Part shown: piece after piece, positions 25,113-33,485 of the stretch
Layout: the number at the start of each line of letters is the position of its first letter
How positions within the stretch are numbered: the first letter of the stretch is position 1
Assembly: GCA_001570385.1 (NCBI GenBank)
Contig: BBYL01000015.1
Location: forward strand, 1 to 64,000
Direction: 5' to 3'
DNA: 64,000 bases
From: Microtetraspora glauca
GTDB taxonomy: Bacteria; Actinomycetota; Actinomycetes; Streptosporangiales; Streptosporangiaceae
The notes under the pieces: model-generated
Databases searched by the model: none
What the model was told of the DNA's origin: nothing
The model's input: only the letters and a program-made list of their open reading frames with translations
Made by a program: the position numbers and the translations under genes

Positions 25113-25490
25113 ATGACCGAGCACTTCCTCGGCGTTCTCGGCATCGGCGAGGCGCTGGGGGTGAGCCGGCACGCGGTGCACAAGTGGCGCTCCCGCTATC
25201 CGAGCGATTCGAATCACCCGTTTCCCGAGCCCGACGTCGACGTCGACGGAGCCCCCGGCTGGCGGGCTGATCGGCTAGAGGAAATCGTGCAGTGGCGCAA
25301 CGGCCTACCGGGCCGTGGCGCGGGCGGAGGCCGTCCTTCCGCCGCACGTCAGGAGTACCTCAAGGAAGCGGCGGAGCGTGGCATGGACCGCGACGAAGCG
25401 CTGCGCGCACTCGTCACGTTCACCGAAGAGTTTCCCGAGATGACCGAGCCGGAAATCTGTGCCTGGCTCATCGGGCACTGGCGCAGGTAG
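25113..25490 (+). CDS. AlpA/MerR-like helix-turn-helix protein
   Basis: 125-residue DNA-binding protein. The N-terminal HTH reads LGVLGIGEALGVSRHAVHKWRSRYP, where AVHKW is the recognition helix. A winged segment follows, PEPDVDVDGAPGWRADRLEEIVQWRNGLPGRGAGGGRP, as in actinobacterial phage/plasmid-type excisionase-like regulators. The C-terminus is a helical region (EYLKEAAERGMDRDEALRAL). ATG 25113 is preferred over upstream starts because it gives the canonical HTH N-terminus. It sits just outside the repeat-bounded segment. Confidence 0.75.
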   Translation: MTEHFLGVLGIGEALGVSRHAVHKWRSRYPSDSNHPFPEPDVDVDGAPGWRADRLEEIVQWRNGLPGRGAGGGRPSAARQEYLKEAAERGMDRDEALRALVTFTEEFPEMTEPEICAWLIGHWRR

Positions 25491-25531
25491 CACTTCCCGG
25501 CATCACAGTCCTACACGGAAGGCGATGACGC

Positions 25532-26716
25532 ATGCCCGAAATCGGCGGGAGTACCGCACCAGGATTCGAAGGAGTACGTGAGGCGTTCGCGGCCAATCTG
25601 GGCGGCGAGCAGGAGGTGGGCGCCGCGGTCTGCGTCTACCTGCACGGTCGGAAAGTCGTCGACCTGTGGGGCGGAATCGCCGATCCCGAGACCGGCCGCC
25701 GCTGGGAGCGCGACACCTTGCAGGTCGTGTTCTCCACCACCAAGGGCGTCACCGCCGCCTGCGCGCACCTGCTGGCCCAGCGCGGCGAACTGGACCTCGA
25801 CGCACCCGTCGCCGAGTATTGGCCGGAGTTCGCGGCCAACGGGAAAGAGCGCATCCCCGTCCGCTGGCTGCTCACCCACCAGGCCGGACTGCCCGCGATC
25901 GACCGCCCGATCACTCCGGCGGAGGCGATCGCCTGGGACCCGATGGTGACCGCGCTGGCCGCCCAGCGCCCATTCTGGGAGCCGGGCACCGAGCATGGCT
26001 ACCACGCGCACACCTACGGATGGCTGGTCGGCGAAGTCGTCCGCCGGGTGACCGGCCGCAGCATCGGCACGTTCCTCGCCGAAGAGATCGCCGCTCCGCT
26101 CGACCTGGACCTGTGGATCGGGCTGCCGAAAGCCGAGCAGCATCGGGTCAGCCGCATCGTCGCCGACCCGATCGACCCGGACGCACTGGCCGGGATCGAC
26201 CTGGACGCCCTTCCCGAACCCGCGCGCGAGGTGATGAGAGCCTATGCCGATCCCACGTCACTGACCATGCGGTCGATGACCGTCGTCACGCCGCTGCTGA
26301 ACCACGACGACCCGAGCGAGCAGTCCGCCGAGATGCCCTCGACCAACGGCATCTGCACGGCCCGCGCACTGGCCTGCTTCTACGCCGCGCTCATCGGCGA
26401 GGTCGACGGGCATCGCATCCTCACACCCGAGACCCTGGCGGCGGCGACCGCGGAACAGGTCAGTGGTACCGACCGCGTCCTGCGGGTTCCCGTCCGGATC
26501 GGCACCGGTTTCGGCCTGCCGACACCCGACGCCTTCTGGTACAGCCCTACCGCCTTCGGGTTTCCCGGCTACGGCGGATCACTCGGCTTCGCCGACCCGG
26601 CGAGCGGCCTGGCTTTCGGCTATGTCATGAACCACATTCAGGAAGACGTTCCGGACCGGCGAGCCGCCACCCTCCTGGACGCGGTCCACAGCGCGATCAA
26701 GGCTCAGGTCCGGTAA
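25532..26716 (+). CDS. Serine hydrolase, beta-lactamase/EstB family
   Basis: 394-residue class C beta-lactamase-fold hydrolase. The nucleophile Ser68 and Lys71 lie in FSTTKGV (SxxK). The Tyr motif at GYHAHTYGWLVGEVVRRVTG (about 156-175) is the YxA/N-equivalent typical of EstB-type esterases. The C-terminal GFPGYGGSLGFADPASGLAFGYVMN corresponds to the third (H/G-x-G) motif. No signal peptide, so probably an intracellular esterase/lipase rather than a secreted beta-lactamase. It is 41 bp after the HTH gene and could be co-transcribed. Confidence 0.9.
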   Translation: MPEIGGSTAPGFEGVREAFAANLGGEQEVGAAVCVYLHGRKVVDLWGGIADPETGRRWERDTLQVVFSTTKGVTAACAHLLAQRGELDLDAPVAEYWPEFAANGKERIPVRWLLTHQAGLPAIDRPITPAEAIAWDPMVTALAAQRPFWEPGTEHGYHAHTYGWLVGEVVRRVTGRSIGTFLAEEIAAPLDLDLWIGLPKAEQHRVSRIVADPIDPDALAGIDLDALPEPAREVMRAYADPTSLTMRSMTVVTPLLNHDDPSEQSAEMPSTNGICTARALACFYAALIGEVDGHRILTPETLAAATAEQVSGTDRVLRVPVRIGTGFGLPTPDAFWYSPTAFGFPGYGGSLGFADPASGLAFGYVMNHIQEDVPDRRAATLLDAVHSAIKAQVR

Positions 26717-26999
26717 GACGCCGGTCTCCCGTTGTTCCATGCACCGGCGCATCAACTGGTCGTCTCCGGCATACCGTGAGCCTCGCCCGCCGACATGGCT
26801 TGCGCCACCGAATCGCATACGGACCTCGGCTGTGGGGCTGATCTGAGGAGTCCGGTGGGACGTCGTTGTCGAGGCGGGCGTCGACCACGCCACGCCGTCG
26901 ATGTTGATCTCGGGCCGCGTCAGCACGGCCATTCGGCCGCCGCGCAATCCTCATGCGCGGCGGGTGCTCCACCGTTGGTCGGCGGTCCGGGGCTCGGCT

Positions 27000-27527
27000 T
27001 CAGGCGTCGAGTTCGCCGTCGAGCAGGCCCATGAGGATCAGGTCGTGCCAGTCGCCGTCCCGGCGGAAGGCTTCGCGCGCTCGTCCCTCCTCCACGAAGC
27101 CGACCTTCTTGTAGACGTGGATCGCGGCGGCGTTCGCCTCCGCCACCCAGAGAGTGATGCGGTGCAGCCGCATCTTGGCGAAGCCGTACCGGCAGATCAT
27201 GCGTGTGGCCTCGGTGCCGTACCCACGACCCCAGCAGTCCTTCTCCCCGATGTAGATGTCGAGGTCCGCGTCGCCTGTCTCGGGCTCCGCGCCGCTGAGC
27301 CGGACGAGGCCGATCAGCCGGCCCTCGGCGATGGTCTCGATCCCGAAGAGCACGTGTCCGTAGAAGTTTCGTTCACGTTCGCTGTGACGGGCCGTGGCCT
27401 GGGCCAGGGACTCCGGATAGCCGTCGTCGAGCCAGCGCATGGCCTCGGGATCGCTGTTCCAGCGCCAGAGCGCTTCCGCGTCCCCCGGCTCCATCGGCCG
27501 AAATCGTACGAGGTTCCCGATCAGCAC
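27000..27527 (-). CDS. RimJ/RimL-type GNAT acetyltransferase
   Basis: 175 residues from GTG 27527, which has AAAGGAGC 6 bases upstream; longer readings lack an RBS. Acetyl-CoA fold: LVRFRPMEPGDAEALWRWNSDPEAMRWLDDG at the N-terminus, then DIYIGEKDCWGRGYGTEATRMICRYGF (motif A, WGRGYG) and HRITLWVAEANAAAIHVYKKVGFVEEGR (motif B). Probably N-acetylates an amine-bearing metabolite or ribosomal protein. Confidence 0.92.
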   Translation of the reverse strand: MLIGNLVRFRPMEPGDAEALWRWNSDPEAMRWLDDGYPESLAQATARHSERERNFYGHVLFGIETIAEGRLIGLVRLSGAEPETGDADLDIYIGEKDCWGRGYGTEATRMICRYGFAKMRLHRITLWVAEANAAAIHVYKKVGFVEEGRAREAFRRDGDWHDLILMGLLDGELDA

Positions 27528-27682
27528 GTGTTGCTCCTTTGGTAAGCGATCACGGGAAAGATCACCAGATGCGTTGATGATCGAGCAACTGCTTTGACAC
27601 AGGTTCTGGTGAGCGTGTTCCTCGGAACGCCCGGCGGGGCCGGGCGTCCGGCCGACCCCGGGAATGCCGTGCGGAGCCCGGG

Positions 27683-28056
27683 TCAGCTCATCATCGCCTT
27701 CATCGGCTGCCACGGCGTCGCATCGAAGATCAGCATAATCGAGGTGATCTTGCCGTCGCCGAGCCGGAAGTGTTCGGCCGTGCGCTGGGTACCGGCCGGG
27801 GTGGCCGTGTGCACGTCGTAGACGAGGGTCGCCTCGGACTCGCCGTACAGCTCGCTGATCATGTCGACTCCGGTGACGATCTGGAGGAAGCCGGGGAGGC
27901 CGGACAGGTGCCCGGCGGGTCAGCGGAGCTCATCATCGGGCTCTGGAACGCGAAGGTCTCGGCGAGCTGGGCCGTGGCCGCGGGCACGTCCCCGCGGAAC
28001 CGGGCGTCGTGATAGCCGCGTACGGCCTGCCGGGTCAGGGTGGCGTCGGTGATCAT
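27683..28056 (-). pseudogene. SnoaL/NTF2-like protein, single-base frameshift
   Basis: From ATG 28056 (MITDATLTRQAVRGYHDARFRGDVPAA; CGGAG RBS) the frame reads an NTF2-like domain as far as SPMMSSADPPG. It continues correctly only in another frame: HLSGLPGFLQIVTGVDMISELY through FDATPWQPMKAMMS, stop at 27683-27685. One missing base near 27920 would restore a 124-residue ketosteroid-isomerase-like protein. Either a recent pseudogene or a sequencing error. It lies next to a MarR regulator in the same orientation, suggesting a regulated detoxification unit. Confidence 0.85.
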
Positions 28057-28127
28057 CGCACTCCGTTCGTGTCGGTGGTGCCGCTCAGGTGGCGGTGCTC
28101 GGGTGCTGCGGCTCAGGTGGTGCGGGC

Positions 28128-28709
28128 TCAGGTGGTGCGGTCGGCCGTGCGGCTCAGGTGGTCGGCGAGCTGGCGGTGGTTGTCGGCGAGGCGCAGGCAC
28201 AGATGTCGCAGTTGGGTGAGCTCGGCGGGCGTGAATCCCCGGAAGATCGCCGCCATGGCGACCTGCGTCGGACGGCGGAAGGCTTCGATCCACGCCAGCC
28301 CGTCAGGCGTGATCTGGGCGAGCACGGACCTGCGGTCGTTGCGGTCGGGGACCCGGCGGGCCAGGCCGTCGCGTTCGAGGGTGTCCACCAGCCCGGTGAC
28401 GTTGCGGGAGCTCACCCCGGCCGCCTGGGCCAGGTCGCCGATGCTGATGCCGTCGTCGGGCGTGGCGCTGAGGCGGATCAGGATGTCGAGCGCCCCGGAA
28501 CTCAGGCCGCGGCCCTCGGCTCCGTGGGAGCGCATGCGCTCGACGGCGTGGACGGCGGTGCGTACGGCGGCCGCGGCCTCCAGCGCGAGGGTGTCCTCCC
28601 CGCCCGCGAAGCGGGCCATGGCCTCCCTGGCGCGCGGATCGAAGAGGTGGTCGTCGTGGTCGCGTTCGAAGCCGCTCACGCCGCTCGATGATTTATGTAC
28701 GTCCTTCAT
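28128..28709 (-). CDS. MarR family regulator
   Basis: 193 residues. The winged helix is RLSATPDDGISIGDLAQAAGVSSRNVTGLVDTLERDGLARRVPDRNDRRSVLAQITPDG: SSRNVTGLVDTLE is the recognition helix and DRNDRRSV the wing. N-terminal and C-terminal helices form the dimer interface. A 13-bp inverted repeat overlaps its own start codon, so autorepression is likely. It is adjacent to the frameshifted NTF2-like gene. Confidence 0.9.
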   Translation of the reverse strand: MKDVHKSSSGVSGFERDHDDHLFDPRAREAMARFAGGEDTLALEAAAAVRTAVHAVERMRSHGAEGRGLSSGALDILIRLSATPDDGISIGDLAQAAGVSSRNVTGLVDTLERDGLARRVPDRNDRRSVLAQITPDGLAWIEAFRRPTQVAMAAIFRGFTPAELTQLRHLCLRLADNHRQLADHLSRTADRTT

Positions 28710-28716
28710 AATGAAG
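28704..28716. promoter_or_regulatory. Probable MarR operator at its own start codon
   Basis: CTTCAT-A-ATGAAG, a perfect 6+1+6 inverted repeat in an AT-rich patch (28685-28745), covers the MarR gene's start codon (28707-28709). Typical size and position for a MarR autoregulatory site. Confidence 0.65.
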
Positions 28717-28904
28717 CGAGACTTTATTACCTACTTCACTAAATGTCCATCCCAAGCTCGTGCCCGGAGCCGGGCGGCAGCGGCGCCGGGACGATCGGCA
28801 CACCCTCGGCGGGGAAACCGACGATCGATCGACAACGTGAGCGGCCACATGGTCGTCCCCGAAAGGCACGGCGAACGCGGGCTCGGCCACACCTGGGCAG
28901 GCGG

Positions 28905-29432
28905 TCAGGAGTCCGGGCGGGAGGCCCGTTTCGACCAGCGCGCGAGGGCCAGCGCCGCGACCAGCACGAACGTCACTCCCGCGTAGGCGGCCAGCTCCGT
29001 GAACTCCTCCCGGGTCTGCTCCGGCGTCATCGTCACGCTGAGCCGTACGACCACGGACAGGATGTGCCGGACCACGGCGATGACGCCGATGATGATGAAG
29101 GGCTCGACCTGGAGATGGCCGCCCTCCAGGTGGGTCTGCACCGTCACGAAGATCTCGATGACGATCAGGACGAGCAGAAGCTCCTCCAGGAGGGCGATGG
29201 CCGTGTCGCCCCAACTCGCCGGGGTCTGGATCGCGGTCACGAACATCATGACCACGACGCCGCCCGCGATGGCGAGCAGGATGAACGCGACCACGTAGAG
29301 GAGCGCCCGTTCGACGCGGGTGAGGACCCGCAGCAGCAGGGACTCCATCCTGCTCCGCGCGATCCTGGCCGGCGGTCTCGGCGTGCTCCCCGGGGCCGAT
29401 GCGCGTGTCTCATCATCCATAGGTCGGCTCAT
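28905..29432 (-). CDS. PsiE-type membrane protein (phosphate-starvation-inducible family)
   Basis: 175 residues (Met5 at 29420 is an alternative start). Four TM helices: LLYVVAFILLAIAGGVVVMM, IALLEELLLVLIVIEIFVTV, EPFIIIGVIAVVRHILSVVV and AYAGVTFVLVAALALARW. The central motif VTVQTHLEGGHLQVEPFIIIGVIAVVRH is characteristic of PsiE/YjbA-like proteins. The role is unclear even in E. coli, where the gene responds to phosphate starvation and carbon status. The 5' end carries several near-identical ATG-containing repeats (29416-29472). Confidence 0.85.
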   Translation of the reverse strand: MSRPMDDETRASAPGSTPRPPARIARSRMESLLLRVLTRVERALLYVVAFILLAIAGGVVVMMFVTAIQTPASWGDTAIALLEELLLVLIVIEIFVTVQTHLEGGHLQVEPFIIIGVIAVVRHILSVVVRLSVTMTPEQTREEFTELAAYAGVTFVLVAALALARWSKRASRPDS

Positions 29433-29472
29433 CCATAGGTCGCTTCCATAGGTCGGCGTCGTCCATGGGTCG
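29416..29472. repeat. Four copies of an 11-bp repeat over the psiE-type start
   Basis: TCCATAGGTCG at 29416-29426, 29432-29442 and 29445-29455, and TCCATGGGTCG at 29462-29472. On the gene's strand each copy contains an ATG (CGACCTATGGA), so the start codon context is repeated four times. Possibly slipped-strand duplication or a protein-binding array. Confidence 0.8.
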
Positions 29473-29799
29473 GGCCGGAACCGGATCGGCGTGCCTGGCG
29501 TCGCGCGCCGTCGCCCGCCGCGGATGCTTTCTCAGGAGTACCCCGATATGGCGGCCGATGCCGGTCTTTGCCGATCTTTTCGGCGTTCGTCGGAATCGCG
29601 TGTGTGCGCCACCGCAGGGAGATTGCCCGAATCGTGGCGACCTTATGGTGGCGGACCGGGAAATATGCCCCAAGGTGCGGGAATGCCATCAGATCGGGGG
29701 AGAACCGAGGAAGGCTCCCACCGGCGAGGGAATGCCCCTCCCCGGCATCCGGTTCCCCGGAGAGCCGGTTCGCTGAAACGGGACAGGAGGGTGCCTTCG
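29473..29799. other. Intergenic region before the VOC gene
   Basis: Divergent promoter region between the PsiE-type gene and the VOC gene; short frames only. Near its end AGGAGG (29785-29790) is the ribosome-binding site for the VOC gene. Confidence 0.5.
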
Positions 29800-30171
29800 A
29801 TGTCCGTCGATCTCAACCACACCATCGTGCCCAGCAGGGACAAGCGCGCGTCGGCGGAGTTCCTGGCCGGGATCCTGGGCCTTTCGGCCGCCCCGCAGTG
29901 GGGGCCGTTCGTGCCGATCAAGACGGCCAACGGCGTCACGCTCGACTACATGGACGTCGACGAGGTCCAGAAGAACCACTACTGCTTCATCGTCACCGAG
30001 CCCGAGTTCGACGTGATCTTCGGGCGGATCAGGGAACGGGGACTCGACTTCTGGGCGGACCCGCACCACGAGAAGCCCGGTGAGATCAACCACCTGTACG
30101 GCGGGCGCGGGGTCTACTTCGACGATCCCGACGGCCACAACATGGAGGTCATCACCCAGCCGTACGCCTGA
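29800..30171 (+). CDS. VOC-superfamily (glyoxalase/dioxygenase-like) protein
   Basis: 123 residues from ATG 29800 with AGGAGG 9 bases upstream. Vicinal-oxygen-chelate fold: an N-terminal strand LNHTIVPSRDKRASAEFLAGILGL with a metal-ligand His, and a C-terminal strand GGRGVYFDDPDGHNMEVITQPY with His and Glu ligands. A single module pair of 120 residues suggests a homodimer. Likely metal-dependent lyase, dioxygenase or resistance-type binding protein; the substrate is unknown. Confidence 0.88.
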   Translation: MSVDLNHTIVPSRDKRASAEFLAGILGLSAAPQWGPFVPIKTANGVTLDYMDVDEVQKNHYCFIVTEPEFDVIFGRIRERGLDFWADPHHEKPGEINHLYGGRGVYFDDPDGHNMEVITQPYA

Positions 30172-30232
30172 CCGTGCTGCCCGCCAATCCGCGAGTAAGC
30201 CCCCGCCAAGTCGCGGACGGTACAACCGCAGG

Positions 30233-31177
30233 GTGAACGGATACGACATCAGGCGGCCCACCGAGGCCGACGCGGCGGCGATCCACGAGCTGGTCGCCGA
30301 GCACGACACCAGGATCCTCGGCAAGCCCGACGCCACCCTGGAGGACGTCGCCGAGATCCTCGGCGAGCTGGAGCTCGCCACCGACGGCTGGCTGGTGTAC
30401 GACGGCGAGCGGCTGGTGGGCTGGGGGTGGGCCTCCCCCAAGGGGACGAGCGACAACGTGGACATCGACGTCCAGGCCCGCGTGGCCGACGTCGGGGACT
30501 GGCTGTGGGAGCGGGTCCTGGAGCGCGCGGTGGAGATCGCCCGCGACCTCGGGCACGCCCAGGCGCGGGTGGACATCGGCGTCTACCGCGAGGACGCGGC
30601 GCTGCGGGCGGCGGCCAAGGAGCGCGGCCTCGCCGCCGCCACCAGCTTCCACCGCATGCGGATCGACCACGCGATGGACGCGGAGGTCGCCGGGCCCGGG
30701 ATCCCGTCCGGCGTGACCGTGGAGCGCGGAGACCCCGACCAGGAGAGGCTCCGTACGGCCCACCGGATCCAGCAGGAGGGCTTCGCCCGGCACTTCGGGT
30801 TCGTGCCCAGGACGTTCGACGAGTGGATCTCCGACATGGAGGCGTCCAGCGCGAACGACTGGAGCCAGCTCCTGGTCGCCCGCGTGGACGGCGAGCCGGC
30901 CGCGATGCTGCTCGGGACCAACCACTTCGTGTCCGACGAGGACTGCGGCTACGTGCGCACCCTCGCCGTGCTGCCCGCCTTCCGGAGCAGGGGGCTCGGC
31001 AGGCTCCTGCTGCGCGAGGCGTTCGCGGCGGACGCGAGGCGCGGCCGGGCGGGCACGATCCTGCACGTGGACTCGAACAACGTCACGCCCGCGCTCGACC
31101 TCTACCTGTCCGTCGGGATGCGCCCCGTGCTCGCCATCGACGCCTGGCGGGCGGATCTGCCGACCGGCCTGAGGTGA
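30233..31177 (+). CDS. Double-GNAT acetyltransferase (mycothiol-synthase-like)
   Basis: 314 residues from GTG 30233. Two GNAT modules: a degenerate N-terminal one (about 1-145) with no clear acetyl-CoA loop, and a C-terminal one (about 155-305) with YVRTLAVLPAFRSRGLGRLLLREAFAADARRG (motif A RSRGLG) and VDSNNVTPALDLYLSVGMRPVL (motif B). Tandem GNAT organisation is shared with mycothiol synthase MshD, but specific MshD residues were not confirmed. It is convergent with the sensor kinase gene, 12 bp apart. Confidence 0.85.
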   Translation: MNGYDIRRPTEADAAAIHELVAEHDTRILGKPDATLEDVAEILGELELATDGWLVYDGERLVGWGWASPKGTSDNVDIDVQARVADVGDWLWERVLERAVEIARDLGHAQARVDIGVYREDAALRAAAKERGLAAATSFHRMRIDHAMDAEVAGPGIPSGVTVERGDPDQERLRTAHRIQQEGFARHFGFVPRTFDEWISDMEASSANDWSQLLVARVDGEPAAMLLGTNHFVSDEDCGYVRTLAVLPAFRSRGLGRLLLREAFAADARRGRAGTILHVDSNNVTPALDLYLSVGMRPVLAIDAWRADLPTGLR

Positions 31178-31189
31178 CTCCACGGTGAC

Positions 31190-32611
31190 TCAACCGGCCG
31201 CCCGGCCGGGAAGAAGCACGCGGAAGTCCGTACTGCCGGGGCGGCTCTCCACGGACACGGTGCCGCCGTGCGAGACGACCACGGCCTTGACGATGGCGAG
31301 CCCGAGGCCGCTGCCGCCCGAGGCACGCGCGCGCGCCTTGTCGGCCCGGACGAACCGCTCGAAGATCTCTCCCTGGACCTCCTCGGGGATGCCCGGCCCG
31401 TCGTCGTGCACGACCAGCTCCGCCGCTCCCGGAGCCGGGACGTGTACGGAGACGGTGACCGTGGTGCCCCGCGGGGTGTGGGCGCGTGCGTTGCTCAGCA
31501 GGTTGGCGACGACCTGGTGGATCCGGTCGGCGTCGCCGGTGATCGTGACCGGTTCCTCCGGCAGCCGCAGCCGCCAGTGATGGTCCGGCGCGGAGACGCG
31601 GGCGTCCCCGGCGGCGTCGATCACCACGCGGCTCAGGTCCACCGGGTCGCGGGCGAGCGGCCTGCCCGCGTCCAGCCGGGCGAGCAGCAGCAGATCGTCG
31701 ACGAGCGTGCCCATGCGGGAGGACTCCGCGTCGATCCGCTCCAGGGCGTGCCGTATCTCGTCCGGTACCTCGCCGGGGTGGCGTCTGGCCAGCTCGACGT
31801 GGGCCCGGACCGTCGCCAGCGGAGTGCGCAGCTCGTGACCGGCGTCGGCGGCGAACGTGCGCATCCGCTGCTCGCTGGTGTGCCGCCGGGCGAGGGCTTC
31901 GCCCACATGGCCGAGCATGCGGTTGAACGCGGCCCCGAGCTGGCCGACCTCGGTGTGCGGGTCCTCGTCCGGTACGCGGTCCGGCAGCGCCACGGCGCCG
32001 CTGGCCAGCGGCAGCGTGCTGACCCGGCGGGCCGTGGCCGCCATCCGTTGCAGGGGGCGCAGCGACAGCCGCACCCACGTCGCGCCGGCGATCCCGGTGA
32101 CGACCATGACGATGGCGAACACCACGATCTCGGCGATCAGGAGGCGGTGGATCGTGGTGTTGACGCCCTCGAGGGGAAGGCCGTTGACGAGGACGTCGCC
32201 GTCGGCGCCCTCGATCGCCATCACGCGGTAGTCGTCCAGCTCCGACAGTTCCACGGTGTGGCCGCGCCGGTCCGCCGGCACGGCGGCGAGGGCGGCGGCG
32301 TCTCCGGCGGAGAGGCTGACGTCCGCTCCGTCCGGCGCCACCACGGCGGCGTGCGTCACCCGGCCGTTCAGGAGACGAGCGCCAAGGGTCCCGAGGGACT
32401 GCCCGCGGCTGTCGCCGCGCTCGCCGTACCTTCCCCCGTGCTCCAGGCTCGCCGCGAACTTCCCGGTCGTCATCGACAGCTGCGCGTCGAGCCGGTCCAC
32501 CATGAACCGCTCCAGCGAGAGGGAGCCGGCCGTGCCGACCGCGGCGCAGGCGAGCGCGAGCAGGGCGAGCACGCCGATCACCAGCCGGGCTCGCAGGGTG
32601 CGCGGTCTCAT
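31190..32611 (-). CDS. OmpR-class sensor histidine kinase
   Basis: 473 residues: TM1 (LVIGVLALLALACAAVGTAG), a periplasmic domain of about 115 residues, TM2 (LLIAEIVVFAIVMVVTGIAG, about 153-175), HAMP, and HisKA with ADAGHELRTPLATVR (phospho-His about 259). HATPase motifs are NLLSNARAHTPRG (N-box), DDGPGIP (G1) and GGSGLGLAIVKAVV (G2). The start ATG overlaps the response-regulator stop by 4 bp. The pair is divergent from the ferric-reductase/FMN/ApbE operon, its probable target. Confidence 0.93.
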   Translation of the reverse strand: MRPRTLRARLVIGVLALLALACAAVGTAGSLSLERFMVDRLDAQLSMTTGKFAASLEHGGRYGERGDSRGQSLGTLGARLLNGRVTHAAVVAPDGADVSLSAGDAAALAAVPADRRGHTVELSELDDYRVMAIEGADGDVLVNGLPLEGVNTTIHRLLIAEIVVFAIVMVVTGIAGATWVRLSLRPLQRMAATARRVSTLPLASGAVALPDRVPDEDPHTEVGQLGAAFNRMLGHVGEALARRHTSEQRMRTFAADAGHELRTPLATVRAHVELARRHPGEVPDEIRHALERIDAESSRMGTLVDDLLLLARLDAGRPLARDPVDLSRVVIDAAGDARVSAPDHHWRLRLPEEPVTITGDADRIHQVVANLLSNARAHTPRGTTVTVSVHVPAPGAAELVVHDDGPGIPEEVQGEIFERFVRADKARARASGGSGLGLAIVKAVVVSHGGTVSVESRPGSTDFRVLLPGRAAG

Positions 32612-33336
32612 GGCTTGAGCACGTATCCCACGCCCCGGACCGTGTGGATCAGCGGGCGGCGTCCTGTGTCGATCTTCCTGCGCAGATAGCTGATGTACAG
32701 CTCGACCACGTGGGCCTGGCCGCCGAAGTCGTAGGACCAGACCCGGTCGAGGATCTGCGCCTTGCTGAGCACTCTGCGCGGGTTGCGCATGAGGAAGCGC
32801 AGCAGCTCGAACTCGGTCGGGGTGAGCTCCACCAGCTCGCCGCCGCGGGTCACCTCCCGCGCGTCCTCGTCCATGGTCAGGTCGCCCACGGCCAGGCGGG
32901 CTCCCTGGGAGGTCCGGGCCATGCCCGCGCGGCGCAGCAGGCCGCGCAGCCGGGCGAGGACCTCCTCCAGGCTGAACGGCTTGGTCACGTAGTCGTCGCC
33001 GCCCGCGGTGATCCCGGCGATCCGGTCCTCCACGGCGTCCCTGGCGGTCAGGAAGAGCACGCACACGTGCGGCGCCTCGGCGCGCAGGCGGCGCAGCACC
33101 TCCAGCCCGTCGATGTCGGGGAGCATGATGTCGAGGAGCACCGCGTCGGGATGGAACTCGCGGGCGGCGTTCACCGCGGCCGTGCCGTCGGCGGCCGAGC
33201 GCACCTCCCACCCCTCGTAGCGCAGCACGGCGGCGAGCACCTCGACGAGGTCGGGTTCGTCGTCGACGACGAGCACACGGACCGGGGTTCCGTCCGGGCG
33301 GACCAGCTCAGGGAGATCGCGGGAGGTCGTACGCAT
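32608..33336 (-). CDS. OmpR/PhoB-family response regulator
   Basis: 242 residues from ATG 33336. The receiver has VLVVDDEPDL, phospho-Asp69 in VLLDIMLPD, and Lys in YVTKPFS. The C-terminal winged helix is LTPTEFELLRFLMRNPRRVLSKAQILDRVWSYDFGGQAHVVELYISYLRRKI, ending with the wing HTVRGVGYVLKP. Partner of the downstream kinase. An 11-bp-spaced direct repeat upstream (33372-33390) could be its own binding site and that of the divergent operon. Confidence 0.94.
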   Translation of the reverse strand: MRTTSRDLPELVRPDGTPVRVLVVDDEPDLVEVLAAVLRYEGWEVRSAADGTAAVNAAREFHPDAVLLDIMLPDIDGLEVLRRLRAEAPHVCVLFLTARDAVEDRIAGITAGGDDYVTKPFSLEEVLARLRGLLRRAGMARTSQGARLAVGDLTMDEDAREVTRGGELVELTPTEFELLRFLMRNPRRVLSKAQILDRVWSYDFGGQAHVVELYISYLRRKIDTGRRPLIHTVRGVGYVLKP

Positions 33337-33371
33337 AGTGATGACAACGTCCTCCCTGTTCCCCGGCGGAT

Positions 33372-33390
33372 GCTCTGAGCCGGCTCTGAG
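33372..33390. promoter_or_regulatory. Direct repeat, candidate response-regulator site
   Basis: GCTCTGAG at 33372-33379 and again at 33383-33390, spaced 11 bp (one helical turn), in the divergent region between the response regulator and the reductase operon. OmpR-family dimers bind such tandem repeats. A weaker ACTGAGAAG occurs near 33431. Confidence 0.55.
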
Positions 33391-33485
33391 AATCCTATGA
33401 ATCATTCCGGTATGCCCCGCCTCATAGGGAACTGAGAAGTTCGACTGGCACGGTGATCCACGGACCGATGAAAGGGGACATCTCC

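Noticed and set aside
26717..26999. Minus-strand frame starting MAVLTRPEINIDGV
   Set aside because: Protein-like for about 40 codons but runs antisense into the serine hydrolase gene without any recognisable family; at most a fragment.
31190..33211. Apparent 673-residue protein starting inside the response regulator
   Set aside because: The first 200 codons are an out-of-frame reading of the regulator; the kinase has its own ATG at 32611 overlapping the regulator stop.
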